A DNA stretch of 64,000 bases. Origin: Niallia taxi. Its GTDB lineage: Bacteria > Bacillota > Bacilli > Bacillales > Cytobacillaceae. A model generated the notes under the pieces. It did no database searches. It was not told the DNA's origin and saw nothing but the letters and a program-made list of their open reading frames with translations. The DNA lies in the NCBI RefSeq assembly GCF_004005475.1, contig NZ_RZTZ01000005.1, forward strand, positions 1-64,000, given 5' to 3'. Shown here piece by piece: positions 1-12,293 of the stretch; position 1 is the stretch's first letter; each line of letters starts with the position of its first letter. The translations under genes and the position numbers were made by a program.

Positions 1-111
1 TCACCCGTCCGCCGCTAACTTAAAAAGCAAGCTTTTTAAGTCCGCTCGACTTGCATGTATTAGGCACGCCGCCAGCGTTCGTCCTGAGCCAGGATCAAAC
101 TCTCCGATAAA
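1..111 (-). rRNA. rrs: 16S ribosomal RNA, 5' end (partial)
   Basis: Read on the minus strand, this is the conserved beginning of bacterial 16S rRNA: the 27F primer region (GAGTTTGATCCTGGCTCAG), then the GACGAACGCTGGCGGCGTGC block and the start of variable region V1 with a stem-loop built on AAAAAGC/GCTTTTT. The mature 5' end is placed at about 111 by comparison with the usual Bacillus start TTTATCGGAGAG. The gene runs off the left edge of the window. It points away from the origin like the genes before it. An rRNA operon downstream of gyrA is the usual Bacillus layout. Confidence 0.97.
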
Positions 112-210
112 GAGTAAGATTAGCTCAAATGCTAAACTCTAGCTTTTTGTTACTTGTTTTTGTTTCTATAACGAAGTTATAAAAACGATTATTGTTGACG
201 TTTGTTTGTT

Positions 211-226
211 CAGTTTTCAAAGAGCA
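211..226 (-). promoter_or_regulatory. rRNA leader boxA antitermination element
   Basis: On the minus strand the leader carries TGCTCTTTGAAAACTG, the standard Bacillus rRNA boxA, about 100 bases before the mature 16S start. It is the recognition element for Nus-factor antitermination of rRNA transcription. The rest of the 112-401 gap is AT-rich leader and promoter sequence with no coding signal. Confidence 0.8.
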
Positions 227-257
227 ATATTTAGTTGCTAACAGAAGCAACTTTTAA

Positions 258-286
258 ATACTAACATATTCTCATATGCAAGTCAA
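258..286 (-). promoter_or_regulatory. sigma-A promoter of the rRNA operon
   Basis: On the minus strand, a -35 TTGACT (281-286) and a -10 TAGTAT (258-263) are separated by exactly 17 bases, about 145 bases upstream of the mature 16S end. The surrounding sequence is AT-rich. Only one promoter is obvious here; tandem rRNA promoters are common in Bacillus, but I cannot identify a second one with confidence. Confidence 0.75.
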
Positions 287-401
287 CAAAAATTTCATGG
301 TTTTTTTACCAACTTATAACTCTCTTGCTGACTTGTATGAGTATATCAGGTTGTTGAATAGAGTGCAATACCTATTTCAGAAAAAAAGAGGATTTTTTAT
401 A

Positions 402-1478
402 TTAACTATATTGAAGTACCTCTTCGATATATAGATGCCTGTTCTTTTCCAAATCCATTAATGCTTCATCCTCTAAAATTTTCACAAGTGGTCGTGTAGC
501 AGATCTTCCTTCTACAAATACAATCTCTGCTCTATGTCCATTAGAAAGTCTTATTGTGCTTCCTATTGTATATTGAATAATACTGTTACTTAGAGCCTGT
601 AAAACTACATGGTCAAATTTTCCGAAGTAGTCCTGCTGAAGCTTTTCCAATACCTTGAATGGTGACTGTTTGCTTCTATAGAGCCTTTGGGAAGTCATTG
701 CGTGGAAAGTATCTGATACAGCAATAATCTTTGCATATGGATGTATCTTATTATCTGCATTGCCTAATGGATACCCGCTTCCATCCAGCCTTTCATGGTG
801 CTGGAGAATAGCAAGCCTTGTTTCTTTCTTAAGAAGAGAATGCTCTGGCAGCATTTTTAAACTATAGCTTGTATGTCTTTTTACTTCAGCAAATTCTTCT
901 TCTGTGAGAGGTTCTTCTTTTGTAAGTAAACCAGGAGGTATTTTTGACATCCCTGCATCACTCAAACAGCCAGCCATAGCTATTTGAATAGTTTCCCCTT
1001 TGTTGTAACCCATTTTTTGTGCAATAAGGGCACTGATGACACCTACAGCTACTGAGTGCTGGTAGATATACTCCCTCTTATTCGATAAATGATATAAAGA
1101 AAAAACTTCTTTACTATACTGCTCAAGATCTTCTAGCAGAGGCAGCAAAATTGCCCGGACAGCCGGTATGCTCAAAGGAACACCTGACTGCCAAGAACGA
1201 AATTCCTTTTTATATTGACTAACACCATAAAGAAACTTGTCAAAAAAGCTCTCTTCGTCATCTTCTATAAATTGATTTGCTTCTGTTAATTCACTAAGAA
1301 GATTCCCATCTATCTGTGTATTTTCAATCTCTACTTTTTTCACTTGGAAAACTTTGAGGAGATTTATATGTTCATCTGTCAGTACAGTTTTGGAAGTAAT
1401 TATTGGCCTATTTGTCATGCTGAAAACATCTTCGGTTAAGATGCAGCCAGCATTTAATCGGTCAACACTAATATTCAT
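402..1478 (-). CDS. HD-GYP domain protein with a degenerate HD motif
   Basis: 358 residues. The C-terminal two thirds match an HD-GYP phosphohydrolase domain, the family that degrades cyclic di-GMP or related nucleotides. Visible motifs are the first His (QHSVAVG), the GYP block (HHERLDGSGYP) and the late Asp (VSDTFHAM). The central HD motif, normally LLHDIGK, reads CLSDAGMSK here: the metal-binding His and the Lys are gone, so the protein may bind rather than cleave nucleotides. The ATG at 1478 was chosen because AAGGGTGGAG lies just upstream; a GTG four codons earlier overlaps that site. It lies between gyrA and the rRNA operon, a position where several Bacillaceae carry such a gene. No terminator is evident after it. 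Confidence 0.85.
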   Translation of the reverse strand: MNISVDRLNAGCILTEDVFSMTNRPIITSKTVLTDEHINLLKVFQVKKVEIENTQIDGNLLSELTEANQFIEDDEESFFDKFLYGVSQYKKEFRSWQSGVPLSIPAVRAILLPLLEDLEQYSKEVFSLYHLSNKREYIYQHSVAVGVISALIAQKMGYNKGETIQIAMAGCLSDAGMSKIPPGLLTKEEPLTEEEFAEVKRHTSYSLKMLPEHSLLKKETRLAILQHHERLDGSGYPLGNADNKIHPYAKIIAVSDTFHAMTSQRLYRSKQSPFKVLEKLQQDYFGKFDHVVLQALSNSIIQYTIGSTIRLSNGHRAEIVFVEGRSATRPLVKILEDEALMDLEKNRHLYIEEVLQYS

Positions 1479-1646
1479 GAAATACTCCACCCTTACAAGG
1501 ACTTTTATACTATATTTTACTTCACTTTTTAACAGATTGATAACTATTTTTTAAAAATAATTATCAAACAACCCATTTCAATAGTTTCCTTTAGACCTTT
1601 TTACCTATTAAAACACACTCTTCAATAATAAATAAAAACCTTTATA

Positions 1647-1674
1647 CAAAAAAAGAGCTGCCATTAGGCAACTC
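1647..1674 (-). terminator. Rho-independent terminator of gyrA
   Basis: On the minus strand the stem GAGTTGCC / GGCAGCTC, with loop TAAT, is followed by seven T. It begins directly after the gyrA stop codon and separates gyrA from the HD-GYP gene. Confidence 0.85.
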
Positions 1675-1675
1675 T

Positions 1676-4186
1676 CTACTCTTCAGTTTCCTCAACGTCA
1701 GATATTACGCTATCATCTGCCGTTTCTTCAGGAATTTCTGTTTCAGCTTCTTCTTCTTTTTCTACTTTAGCAACAGTTGCAACAAACTCACTTTCACTTT
1801 CGTTGAGCTTAATCAGCTTAACTCCTTGTGTGCTTCTGCCCATTGAAGAAATATCGTTAACAGCCATACGAATCAACACACCACCTGTAGTGATAAGCAT
1901 AAGATCTTCCTCACCATCTACTGCCTTCATGGAAACTAAAGGTCCATTTTTGTCAGTAATATTGCAGGTCTTGATTCCTTTTCCGCCTCTTCCTTGAATT
2001 CTATATTCATCTGCAGGCGTTCTTTTACCATAACCGTTTTTCGTAACAATAAGTATTTCAGAGCCTTCTTCAAGAACTTCCATACCGACAACTTCATCAT
2101 TTGAAGATAGAGTTATCCCTTTAACCCCTGTAGCTGTTCTTCCCATTGAGCGAACATCAGTTTCTGGGAAACGGATAAGCAAACCATTTCTTGTTCCTAT
2201 AATGATTTCTTTATTTCCGTCTGTGAGACGTACAGAAATAAGCTCATCTCCATCTCTTAAGTTAACTGCAATCAGACCATTGTTTCTGATATTAGCAAAA
2301 GAAGATAACGGAGAACGTTTAGAGATTCCTTCCTTCGTCGTGAAGAACAAGAACCAATCATCTACGAATTCTGATACAGGAATGATAGCATTCACCCATT
2401 CACCTTTCTCCACTCCGAGGAGGTTAATGATTGGAATACCTTTAGCTGTACGGCTAAATTCAGGGATTTCATAGCCTTTCAGACGATATACCTTCCCTTT
2501 ATTCGTAAAGAACAAAATCGTATCATGTGTGGAAGTCGTACTAAGCTGTTCCACAAAGTCATCTTCATTTGTTCCCATTCCCTGGATACCTCGTCCACCA
2601 CGCTTCTGAGAGCGGTATGTAGATGCGGGCAACCTCTTAATATAACCGTTATGTGTTAATGTAATGATGATATTCTCTTCTGGAATTAAATCTTCATCTT
2701 CTATATTTTCAATTCCGCCTGCTACAATTTCTGTACGGCGTTTATCGTTGAAACGCTCTTTTACCTCATTCAGCTCTTCACGAATTATATCAAGCAGCTT
2801 TTCTTCATCCGCTAAGATTGACTTCAGCTCTTGAATTAAAGCAACTAATTCTTTATATTCTTCTTCTATCTTTTCTCTTTCAAGTCCAGTCAATCTTTGT
2901 AGACGCATATCTAAGATAGCTTGAGCTTGCTTTTCTGACAGACTGAAATTACTCATTAATCCTTCTCTAGCAATATCCGTTGTTCTAGAACCGCGAATTA
3001 AGGCAATTACTTCATCTAGATGATCAAGCGCAATACGTAGCCCTTCTAATATATGAGCACGTGCTTCTGCTTTTCTTAATTCAAATTCAGTACGACGGCG
3101 GATAATAACCTTTTGATGATCCAAATAATAGACGAGACATTGCTTTAAATTAAGAACTTTAGGTTGTCCATCCACAAGCGCCAACAAGTTAATTCCAAAG
3201 CTAGTCTGCATTGCTGTATGCTTGTATAAGTTATTCAGCAGTACGTTTGCATTCGCATCCTTACGAACTTCTATAACAACCCGCATTCCATTACGGTCAG
3301 ATTCATCTCTTAAGTCTGTAATACCGTCAATCTTTTTATCCCTAACCAGTTCAGCAATTCGCTCTACTAGACGAGCTTTATTTACCTGATAAGGAATTTC
3401 CTTGACGATAATAACTTCTTTACCATTCGGCTTTACTTCAATATCCACCTTCGCTCTAACGATGATAGACCCTCTGCCTGTTTCGTATGCTTTTCTTATA
3501 CCAGATCTCCCGACGATCATTCCGCTTGTCGGGAAGTCAGGACCAGGTATGATTTCCATCAATTCAGGAATGGTTATATCGGTATTTCTGCTTACTGCCA
3601 AAACACCATCAATAACCTCTCCCAGCTGGTGCGGAGGAATATTTGTAGCCATACCCACTGCAATTCCGCTTGTTCCATTCACCAGAAGGTTTGGGAAACG
3701 AGACGGTAAAACAACAGGTTCCTTTTCTTCTCCGTCGAAGTTTTCTGTGTAGTCAATTGTATCCTTGTTTATATCCCTTAAAAGCTCCATTGCTATTTTG
3801 GACATTCTTGCTTCTGTATAACGCATTGCAGCAGCAGAATCTCCATCAACTGAACCAAAGTTACCATGACCATCTACTAGCATGTAACGGTAGTTGAAAT
3901 CCTGTGCCATACGAACCATTGTTTCATATACAGCACTATCACCATGAGGATGGTACTTACCAATTACTTCCCCAACAATACGAGCAGATTTCTTAAATGG
4001 CTTGTCAGAATGCATACCTAAGTCATGCATAGCATATAGTATACGGCGATGAACGGGTTTAAGCCCATCCCGAACATCTGGAAGTGCACGGGAAACAATG
4101 ACACTCATTGCATAATCCAAGAAGGATGTACGCATTTCCTTGCTTATATTTATTTCTTTAATTTGAGAATTCGGCATATCAGCCAT
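1676..4186 (-). CDS. gyrA: DNA gyrase subunit A
   Basis: 836 residues. GyrA is the cutting and rejoining subunit of gyrase (A2B2), which introduces negative supercoils ahead of replication forks. The catalytic tyrosine is Y123 (AAMRYTEAR). The quinolone-resistance region is wild type, with Ser84 and Glu88 in [12 protein letters not shown], so no target mutation for quinolone resistance is visible. The GyrA box QKRGGRG, which marks gyrase rather than topoisomerase IV, is present in the C-terminal beta-pinwheel domain, and the tail is acidic. The start has a near-perfect site, AAGGAGG, seven bases upstream. It follows gyrB by 73 bases in the same orientation. Confidence 0.98.
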   Translation of the reverse strand: MADMPNSQIKEINISKEMRTSFLDYAMSVIVSRALPDVRDGLKPVHRRILYAMHDLGMHSDKPFKKSARIVGEVIGKYHPHGDSAVYETMVRMAQDFNYRYMLVDGHGNFGSVDGDSAAAMRYTEARMSKIAMELLRDINKDTIDYTENFDGEEKEPVVLPSRFPNLLVNGTSGIAVGMATNIPPHQLGEVIDGVLAVSRNTDITIPELMEIIPGPDFPTSGMIVGRSGIRKAYETGRGSIIVRAKVDIEVKPNGKEVIIVKEIPYQVNKARLVERIAELVRDKKIDGITDLRDESDRNGMRVVIEVRKDANANVLLNNLYKHTAMQTSFGINLLALVDGQPKVLNLKQCLVYYLDHQKVIIRRRTEFELRKAEARAHILEGLRIALDHLDEVIALIRGSRTTDIAREGLMSNFSLSEKQAQAILDMRLQRLTGLEREKIEEEYKELVALIQELKSILADEEKLLDIIREELNEVKERFNDKRRTEIVAGGIENIEDEDLIPEENIIITLTHNGYIKRLPASTYRSQKRGGRGIQGMGTNEDDFVEQLSTTSTHDTILFFTNKGKVYRLKGYEIPEFSRTAKGIPIINLLGVEKGEWVNAIIPVSEFVDDWFLFFTTKEGISKRSPLSSFANIRNNGLIAVNLRDGDELISVRLTDGNKEIIIGTRNGLLIRFPETDVRSMGRTATGVKGITLSSNDEVVGMEVLEEGSEILIVTKNGYGKRTPADEYRIQGRGGKGIKTCNITDKNGPLVSMKAVDGEEDLMLITTGGVLIRMAVNDISSMGRSTQGVKLIKLNESESEFVATVAKVEKEEEAETEIPEETADDSVISDVEETEE

Positions 4187-4259
4187 ATAGGAACCTCCTT
4201 AAGCAAAGCGCAAGGTGCTAAATCTCCTTTAGCACCATAGTCATTCTTTTGCATTTATC

Positions 4260-6230
<1,971 letters not shown>

Positions 6231-6258
6231 CTATGCTATCCTACTAGACACACCAACA

Positions 6259-6507
6259 CTAATAATCCTGTGTCGTTAGTCTATACGACCGCCTCTTTAG
6301 TGTATTGGAAGCAATTGGAGAATAATAAATGGCATCCTTTGTAATCACAATAGATTTATAAGTATTACGATCGCCACTTATGGTTGTCTCCCTTTGCGTA
6401 TTTAAAAATTCAGTTGTTATCTCAGAGGAACCAATTGTTTGTTTGTCTAAAATTGTAATGATATCTACAGTTCTTATAAGCACATTATCACCAATATGAA
6501 CGTACAC
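6259..6507 (-). CDS. remB: Extracellular matrix regulator RemB (YaaB, DUF370)
   Basis: 82 residues. It matches the small YaaB/RemB family, encoded between recF and gyrB in Bacillus; the N-terminus MYVHIGDNVLIRTVDIITIL is typical of the DUF370 fold. In B. subtilis RemB supports biofilm matrix gene expression together with RemA, a DNA-binding paralogue. The first half is conserved, while the tail (KRRSYRL) is basic. It lies 15 bases downstream of recF and is probably cotranscribed with it. The function here is inferred from family and position only. Confidence 0.88.
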   Translation of the reverse strand: MYVHIGDNVLIRTVDIITILDKQTIGSSEITTEFLNTQRETTISGDRNTYKSIVITKDAIYYSPIASNTLKRRSYRLTTQDY

Positions 6508-6522
6508 TATTTCACCTCAAAG

Positions 6523-7641
6523 CTATTGAATCTTTTTCATCGTTCCTGCTTCCACTTGGAAAGTGGAGGCTTCTTTTAATGTTTGATGATCGATTCCATC
6601 CACATTCGTCGTTGTCACGAATGTCTGTACTTTCCCTTGGATGGTATTCAAAAGATGAGATTGTCGATAATCATCTAATTCAGAGAGCACATCATCTAAT
6701 AAGAGGATAGGATACTCGCGGATTTCCGCATGTATGAGTTCAATTTCTGCCATTTTTATCGAAAGTGCTGTTGTTCTTTGCTGACCTTGTGAACCAAATG
6801 TTTGAACATCTCTTCCATTAACAAAAAATAATAAATCATCTCGATGTGGGCCGAATAAGGTCATGCCTCGGTCAATCTCTCTTTTTTTCACATTGGCAAA
6901 CTTTTCTTCGTATACTCTTCTCATTTTCGACAAATCGAGGTCTTCTGATACATCTGCCGAGGGTTTATACTGAATTTCCAACGTTTCTAACCCTCTTGAT
7001 ATTCCTTTGTGAATCGGAATTGCCCAATTCCCCAGAAGTTCTAAGAACTCAAAACGCTTTGATAATATTTTCACTGCCATGTCAATGAATTGTTCTGTCA
7101 GTATTTCAAGCATGGTATGATCTGACTGCTTATTCATCTGCAGCTGCTTTAAGTATGTATTCCGCTGCTGCAATATCTTTTGGTACTGGCTCATATCATG
7201 CAAGTAAACAGGTGATATTTGCCCTATCTCCATATCAATAAATCTTCTTCTGATTTGGGGACTTCCCTTAACAAGATTAAGGTCTTCTGGTGCAAACATC
7301 ACAACATTCATATTGCCAATATATTGGCTTAACTTTCGCTGCTCAATATGATTGTACTTAGCTTTTTTTCCTTTTTTAGACACAACTAACTGCATGGGTA
7401 AGGGCCCATGTGCTTTTTTTAATCTACCTTCTATTTTAGCATAATCTGAGTCCCAACGAATAAGATCTTTATCGTTTGAAGTTCTGTGGGATTTAGCCAT
7501 AGCTAAAACATAGATAGATTCCATCACATTTGTTTTCCCTTGTGCGTTTTCTCCCAGAATGACATTGACCTTGTTTTCAAACTCAACCTCTAGGTCCTCA
7601 TAATTACGGTAATTCCTCAAATGCAGCTGCTCAATAAACAT
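6523..7641 (-). CDS. recF: DNA replication and repair protein RecF
   Basis: 372 residues, the normal RecF length. RecF is an SMC-like ATPase that helps load RecA at gaps with RecO and RecR. The Walker A motif GENAQGKTN sits near residue 30, the ABC-type signature region (FGSQGQQRT) near residue 300, and Walker [13 protein letters not shown] follows. The N-terminus [14 protein letters not shown] is characteristic. It lies 17 bases after yaaA, in the dnaN-yaaA-recF order usual for Bacillus. Confidence 0.97.
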   Translation of the reverse strand: MFIEQLHLRNYRNYEDLEVEFENKVNVILGENAQGKTNVMESIYVLAMAKSHRTSNDKDLIRWDSDYAKIEGRLKKAHGPLPMQLVVSKKGKKAKYNHIEQRKLSQYIGNMNVVMFAPEDLNLVKGSPQIRRRFIDMEIGQISPVYLHDMSQYQKILQQRNTYLKQLQMNKQSDHTMLEILTEQFIDMAVKILSKRFEFLELLGNWAIPIHKGISRGLETLEIQYKPSADVSEDLDLSKMRRVYEEKFANVKKREIDRGMTLFGPHRDDLLFFVNGRDVQTFGSQGQQRTTALSIKMAEIELIHAEIREYPILLLDDVLSELDDYRQSHLLNTIQGKVQTFVTTTNVDGIDHQTLKEASTFQVEAGTMKKIQ

Positions 7642-7658
7642 AAGGGATCATCCTTTTT

Positions 7659-7871
7659 TTACAGAACTGTGAATGTGCCAATAGAAGGGATTTCAATCTT
7701 GTCGCCTGCCCTTAATTTTCTGCCTCTGCGCTGATCCTGTTCTCCATTGACATACACTTCATGTTCACTTAAAAACCATTTTGCCATTCCACCAGATTGA
7801 ATAATGTCTGCAAGCTTTAGAAATTGGCCTAACGTTATATACTCCGTATCAATCTTAATTTGATTGTTCAT
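7659..7871 (-). CDS. yaaA: S4-domain RNA-binding protein YaaA (RlbA)
   Basis: 70 residues forming a single S4-like RNA-binding domain (LGQFLKLADIIQSGGMAKWF, then VNGEQDQRRGRKLRAGDKIE). The gene always sits between dnaN and recF in Bacillus; the B. subtilis homologue has been linked to ribosome assembly. The start is an ATG preceded by GAAAGAGTG. A 231-base gap separates it from dnaN and holds only a weak hairpin (8056-8090) and AT-rich sequence. Confidence 0.92.
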   Translation of the reverse strand: MNNQIKIDTEYITLGQFLKLADIIQSGGMAKWFLSEHEVYVNGEQDQRRGRKLRAGDKIEIPSIGTFTVL

Positions 7872-8055
7872 GTTTTCACTCTTTCAAGTTTAATCGTATC
7901 TCTCTATTTTACTAAATATTTTAAGGATACACAAAGAAAACTGAAATATTTCTATAAATTAGTAGTATTTGGCACATTAATAAGAGAGTTTGACGATGTT
8001 TTTTTTTTTAAAAATATACATAAAAACAACTTCACCATAATAAATATCTTTTGAA

Positions 8056-8090
8056 GGAAAATAGGATGCCCCATTCGGGACACCCTATTT
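8056..8090 (-). terminator. Probable terminator after dnaN
   Basis: On the minus strand a 13-base stem with two wobble positions (AATAGGGTGTCCC / GGGGCATCCTATT, loop GAAT) is followed by TTTTCC. The T-tract is short, so this may be a partial terminator that lets some transcription into yaaA-recF. Confidence 0.6.
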
Positions 8091-8102
8091 AAAAGTAGCT
8101 GC

Positions 8103-9236
8103 TTAGTATGTTCTCACTGGAAGGATAAGCTGTAAGATAGAATCATCGTTTAACGGATTAATGACAAATGGTCGCATTGCACCAGTGAAATTAATTTTCA
8201 CTTCTGTTCCCTCTAAAGCTTTTAAAGCATCCATCATGTATTTTGCACTAAAAGAAATTTTTAGTTCTTCTCCATGAATCGATTCACTAACAAGCTCTTC
8301 AACAACTTTACCGATTTCTGGTGTAAAAGAAGAAATTTCAATTACATCTTGGCCAATAGTTGAGAATTTAACAACGTTATTGCGTCCCTCTCTCGCCAAC
8401 AAGGAAGCACGATCAATAGCTTGTAAAAATTCCTTAGCATTAACAACGATCTCTGTTTTGCTTTCTGTCGGGATAAGACGGTTTGTATCAGGGTAATTCC
8501 CTTCAAGAAGACGAGAGAAGAATAAAATATGCTTCGCCTTAAATAGAATCTGGTTTTCTGTAACAACAATTTCAACTGGCTCATTATGATCATCTAATAT
8601 ACGGTTCAATTCATTTAAACTTTTTCCTGGAATAACAATATTAAAGGTCTGTTCCGTATTCGCATCTATTTTAGCTTTTCTTAGAGCAAGACGATGGCTA
8701 TCTGTTGCAATACAGATTAAATCATCATTTTCAATCTTCCAGTTTACACCTGTCAACACTGGGCGTGTTTCTGAGGTGGACACTGCGAAAACAGTTTGCT
8801 TAATAATATTTTTTAACAGGTCAGTTGGAATCTTAAAGATATTTTCTTCTGAGATTTGTGGTAAGTGCGGATATTCCTCTGAATCAAGACCGTTTAAGTT
8901 AAACTCCGATTTTCCTGAGCGAATTACTGTTTGCAGGTTATCTACCTCAAGCTCTACTTGACTTGTAGGAAGTTTCTTTACGATTTCACTAAAGAATTTT
9001 GCTTGCAGCACAATTGATCCAGGACGTTGAATTTCAACAATAACCGTCTCGTTTTCTTCTTTAGGAATAAAAGATTCAATAGAAATATCAGAATCACTTC
9101 CTGTTAGAGTTACACCTTCTTCTGTTGCTACAATTTTTATACCTGTAAGAATAGGAATCGTCGTTCTGCTAGTTATTGCTTTCATTACATCCTGTACACT
9201 TTGAACGAGCTGTTCTTTTTGGATGATAAATTTCAT
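8103..9236 (-). CDS. dnaN: DNA polymerase III sliding clamp (beta subunit)
   Basis: 377 residues, the standard beta-clamp length with three repeated clamp domains. The homodimeric ring tethers DNA polymerase III and many repair and control proteins to DNA. The N-terminus MKFIIQKEQLVQSVQDVMKA and the C-terminus LILPVRTY are family hallmarks. The start is preceded by GGAGGATC. The gene follows dnaA across a 186-base intergenic region that contains the origin unwinding element. Confidence 0.98.
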   Translation of the reverse strand: MKFIIQKEQLVQSVQDVMKAITSRTTIPILTGIKIVATEEGVTLTGSDSDISIESFIPKEENETVIVEIQRPGSIVLQAKFFSEIVKKLPTSQVELEVDNLQTVIRSGKSEFNLNGLDSEEYPHLPQISEENIFKIPTDLLKNIIKQTVFAVSTSETRPVLTGVNWKIENDDLICIATDSHRLALRKAKIDANTEQTFNIVIPGKSLNELNRILDDHNEPVEIVVTENQILFKAKHILFFSRLLEGNYPDTNRLIPTESKTEIVVNAKEFLQAIDRASLLAREGRNNVVKFSTIGQDVIEISSFTPEIGKVVEELVSESIHGEELKISFSAKYMMDALKALEGTEVKINFTGAMRPFVINPLNDDSILQLILPVRTY

Positions 9237-9422
9237 AATTGATCCTCCGTTATCATAGTTTTTAATTGCGTATTTTATAATAATATTTCTTTTAAAAGAT
9301 CGTAGTAATAGTAGTAGGCCCTGTTAATTTGTGGATAACTTGATTTTTCAAAGGAAACACAGTCTATCCACATGTGGATAGACTGTGTCTAAGTTAGTGA
9401 AAGTTATACACAGTATTCAGCT
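9237..9422 (-). other. oriC: oriC unwinding region (incC-like): DnaA boxes, GC-rich block, DnaA-trios
   Basis: Read on the minus strand: TTATACACA (404-412 of 9 kb), a head-to-head pair of near-boxes (9364-9372 and 9373-9381), a perfect TTATCCACA (9330-9338), a spacer ending in the GC-rich block GGGCC, then five consecutive TAC/TAT triplets (9302-9316) and an A/T-only stretch to about 9265. This is the order known from B. subtilis, where double-stranded DnaA loading at the boxes passes onto single-stranded DnaA-trios to open the helix. The box sequences and triplets are seen directly; the role is inferred from the B. subtilis origin. Confidence 0.9.
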
Positions 9423-10763
9423 TTATACTTTTAGTAATTCATTGATTTCCTTCAGCTGCTTTTGCAGAATGGAATCAGATACTAGTAGTTTTGAGATCTT
9501 TTCATGTGCATGGATAACTGTAGTGTGATCTCTTCCACCGAATTCTTCGCCAATCTTCGGAAGGGAAAAGTCAGTAAGCTCACGTGATAAATACATGGCA
9601 ATCTGTCTTGGAAAAGCAATGGACTTCGTTCGTTTTTTGGCTTTGAAATCCTCTAGTTTTACACTGAACTGCTCCCCGACTACTTTTTGTATATCATGTA
9701 TTGTTATTACGCGCGGCTTTGAGCTAGGGACGATATCTTTTAATGCCTCTGCCGCAAGATCAGCATTAATGTCTTTGTTGATTAAAGAGGAATAAGCAAC
9801 AACTCTTATGAGCGCTCCTTCTAGTTCACGAATGTTGGAATCAATTTGATTCGCGATATACAGCATAACCTCATTTGGAATATCCAATCCATCTGCTTTA
9901 GCCTTTTTTCGGAGAATCGCAATTCTTGTCTCCAAATCAGGAGGAGTAATATCCGTTATAAGTCCCCATTCAAATCGTGAACGAAGCCTGTCTTCCAATG
10001 TCGGAATCTCTTTTGGTGGTCTGTCACTGGATATGATAATTTGTTTGCTTTCCTCGTGCAGTGTGTTAAATGTATGGAAAAATTCTTCCTGTGTCGATTC
10101 TTTTCCAGCAAGGAATTGAATATCATCTATTAGAAGCACGTCGACATTCCGATATTTGTCACGGAATTCAGCGCCTTTATTGTCTCGAATACTATTGATG
10201 AACTCGTTAGTGAACTTTTCTGAAGATAAATAAACAACCTTCGCCGCAGGGTTATGATCTAAAACATAATGTCCGATTGCATGCATTAAGTGGGTTTTTC
10301 CAAGTCCTACGCCCCCGTATATAAATAGCGGATTATAGGCTTTTGCTGGTGCTTCCGCTACTGCCAGTGAAGCAGCGTGAGCAAACCGGTTTCCAGACCC
10401 AATTACAAATGTATCAAAGGTATATTTTGAATTTAGTATTGTCTGTTCAGTTGTTTCTTCCTCTTTTTTCTTTTGTTTAGAGGAGATTTGAAGATCAAAT
10501 TCTTCTTCCTTTTGATTACGAGGAATTATGAACTTTACACCAAGTTCTTCACCAGTTATTTCATAAAGAATGTCAGAAATAAGCTGGGAGTACCGTTCTT
10601 CCAACCAATCTCGAGCAAATTCGTTAGGAGCTGTTACGATTAAGCTATCGCCTTGAAGGGCATGAGCCTTCGTTGCTTTTAGCCATGTATCAAAGCTTGG
10701 TTTGCTGATTTTTTTTTCGATATTGCCTAAAGCTTTATCCCATAGATCCGCAATATTTTCCAA
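9423..10763 (-). CDS. dnaA: Chromosomal replication initiator DnaA
   Basis: 446 residues. DnaA binds TTATCCACA boxes, forms an ATP-dependent filament and melts oriC. The N-terminal helicase-contact domain comes first (about 1-80), then a charged linker. The AAA+ core has Walker A GGVGLGKT at 150-157 and Walker [10 protein letters not shown]. The C-terminal DNA-binding domain carries [15 protein letters not shown]. The length equals that of B. subtilis DnaA. The start has AAAGGAGGG-type complementarity upstream. DnaA boxes flank the gene on both sides, so it is likely autoregulated. Confidence 0.99.
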   Translation of the reverse strand: MENIADLWDKALGNIEKKISKPSFDTWLKATKAHALQGDSLIVTAPNEFARDWLEERYSQLISDILYEITGEELGVKFIIPRNQKEEEFDLQISSKQKKKEEETTEQTILNSKYTFDTFVIGSGNRFAHAASLAVAEAPAKAYNPLFIYGGVGLGKTHLMHAIGHYVLDHNPAAKVVYLSSEKFTNEFINSIRDNKGAEFRDKYRNVDVLLIDDIQFLAGKESTQEEFFHTFNTLHEESKQIIISSDRPPKEIPTLEDRLRSRFEWGLITDITPPDLETRIAILRKKAKADGLDIPNEVMLYIANQIDSNIRELEGALIRVVAYSSLINKDINADLAAEALKDIVPSSKPRVITIHDIQKVVGEQFSVKLEDFKAKKRTKSIAFPRQIAMYLSRELTDFSLPKIGEEFGGRDHTTVIHAHEKISKLLVSDSILQKQLKEINELLKV

Positions 10764-11440
10764 CCAATTTCCCTCCTTTTTCTTTTTATTTGCGTGCTGA
10801 AAAGAACAGATATTATAAATAAGTACTAATCTGCCAGTATTATTAATTATGATCTGTGGAAAAATATATAATAAGGAAGTAAAGTAGCATTTCGACAGTA
10901 TCCACTATTTGTGGACAACTCTTTCAAGAGATGTCTAATAAGCTGTCCACATCTTATCCACACTCTGTGGATAATTTAGTTATACACAGAAATTATTCAA
11001 ATGTGAAAACAAAACTATAATATCAAAAAATCATAATAACTGCAATGGTTTTTCATATCTTATCCACAAGTGAAACAAGTTGTTGATAATAAATGTCCAC
11101 AGGTTATTAGTTTGTTAAAAACCTGTAAATAAGTATTGTGGATATTAAAAAAATTGTCGAAATTTTATCCACAGCCATTAGATTGGTTTTTTTTTCGACA
11201 AAAATTCAGGGGATTTTATTGCTTGTAGGAAAGAATTTGAAGAGCAAGTGAGGAGCCTTCCCAAAGTGTAAAAGGACAGCCGTATTGACAAAAAGCTATG
11301 AATTCCTTATTATTACTATTCAGAAAGAAATAAAGTGCGTAGCATATGTTTTGCAGAAGTTTTCTGATGTTATAGAACATTAGGCAATTAAAAATTGTTT
11401 TTAGAGAGAACGATAAATAAAGCATAAAACAAATGAATGG
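10764..11440 (-). other. oriC: oriC upstream DnaA-box cluster (incAB-like)
   Basis: This AT-rich stretch between dnaA and rpmH has no credible gene. It contains four perfect boxes: TTATCCACA at 10954-10962, 11060-11068 and 11165-11173, and its complement at 10966-10974. TTATACACA lies at 10980-10988, and near-boxes lie at 10910-10918, 10943-10951, 11093-11101 and 11137-11145. Several are head-to-head pairs. Together with the dnaA-dnaN element this forms a bipartite Bacillus-type origin. Genes diverge from this interval, consistent with bidirectional forks. The dnaA promoter must also lie here, but I cannot assign it with confidence. Confidence 0.92.
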
Positions 11441-11470
11441 TTGACAATCAATCGACTATGTTTATATAAT
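11441..11470 (+). promoter_or_regulatory. sigma-A promoter of rpmH
   Basis: TTGACA (11441-11446) and TATAAT (11465-11470) are both perfect consensus hexamers with an 18-base spacer, about 48 bases before the rpmH start codon. It is the first rightward promoter after the origin. Confidence 0.85.
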
Positions 11471-11488
11471 TGTAAGGACTGTCTGTAA

Positions 11489-11652
<164 letters not shown>

Positions 11653-11653
<1 letters not shown>

Positions 11654-11681
11654 GCCACTGAAACGTCAGTGGTCTTTTTTT
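11653..11681 (+). terminator. Terminator after rpmH
   Basis: The stem GGCCACTGA / TCAGTGGTC with a four-base loop is followed by seven T. The stem starts at the last base of the rpmH stop codon. Partial readthrough would be needed if rnpA shares the rpmH promoter. Confidence 0.88.
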
Positions 11682-11844
11682 GATAAAAAGGACTGTAAAA
11701 GTACAAGCTCTTAGAATAAATTGCTAGAGCTCATACTATAATGGAAATATAAACTCCTGGTTTTGAAGCAAGGATGTTTCTATGTTGGAATGTACATAAA
11801 TAATATAGATTCGGAAAGTATGGAATAAATAAGGAGTAAATGAT

Positions 11845-12195
11845 TTGAAGAAAGAATATCGCGTAAAAAAAAGTAAAGAGTTCCAAGAGGTATTTAAAAA
11901 GGGACAATCATTTGGCAATAAGCAGTTTGTAGTTTATAAGTATAAAAAAAGCGGACAAGATCACTTCAGAATAGGGCTCTCTGTTAGTAAAAAAATAGGA
12001 AATGCTGTCATGAGAAATAAAATTAAGCGATTTATTAGACAAGCTTTCCTTGAAATCGGAGACCTTATAGAAAATGAAGCCGATTATGTCATCATTGCTA
12101 GAAAGCCATTAGCAGAAATGGAATATGAAGAAACGAAAAAGAGCCTCCTTCATGTTCTCAAAATAGCAAAGGTGCTAAAAAGAAAGATTCATTGA
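11845..12195 (+). CDS. rnpA: Ribonuclease P protein component
   Basis: 116 residues. It is the protein subunit that helps the catalytic RNA of RNase P recognise precursor tRNAs. The conserved basic RNR-type motif is seen as [13 protein letters not shown], and the N-terminus [19 protein letters not shown] is typical. The start is TTG, with AAGGAG eight bases upstream; no ATG fits. It lies in the conserved rpmH-rnpA-spoIIIJ-jag order. Confidence 0.96.
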   Translation: MKKEYRVKKSKEFQEVFKKGQSFGNKQFVVYKYKKSGQDHFRIGLSVSKKIGNAVMRNKIKRFIRQAFLEIGDLIENEADYVIIARKPLAEMEYEETKKSLLHVLKIAKVLKRKIH

Positions 12196-12293
12196 AAATT
12201 CAAGTTAAGCGTTTCCTATATGAAGAGATTAGGATACAATGAAGCCATAAGCTAATTTAGGCTCTATTATCTATTAACAGGAGGATATGACGG

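Noticed and set aside
2202-3752. Long plus-strand open frames inside gyrA
   Set aside because: They are antisense shadows of the gyrA coding sequence without ribosome sites or protein features.
11216-11425. 69-codon minus-strand open frame between the origin and rpmH
   Set aside because: It has no recognisable domain, poor codon character and no convincing ribosome site, and it lies in origin-flanking AT-rich DNA.
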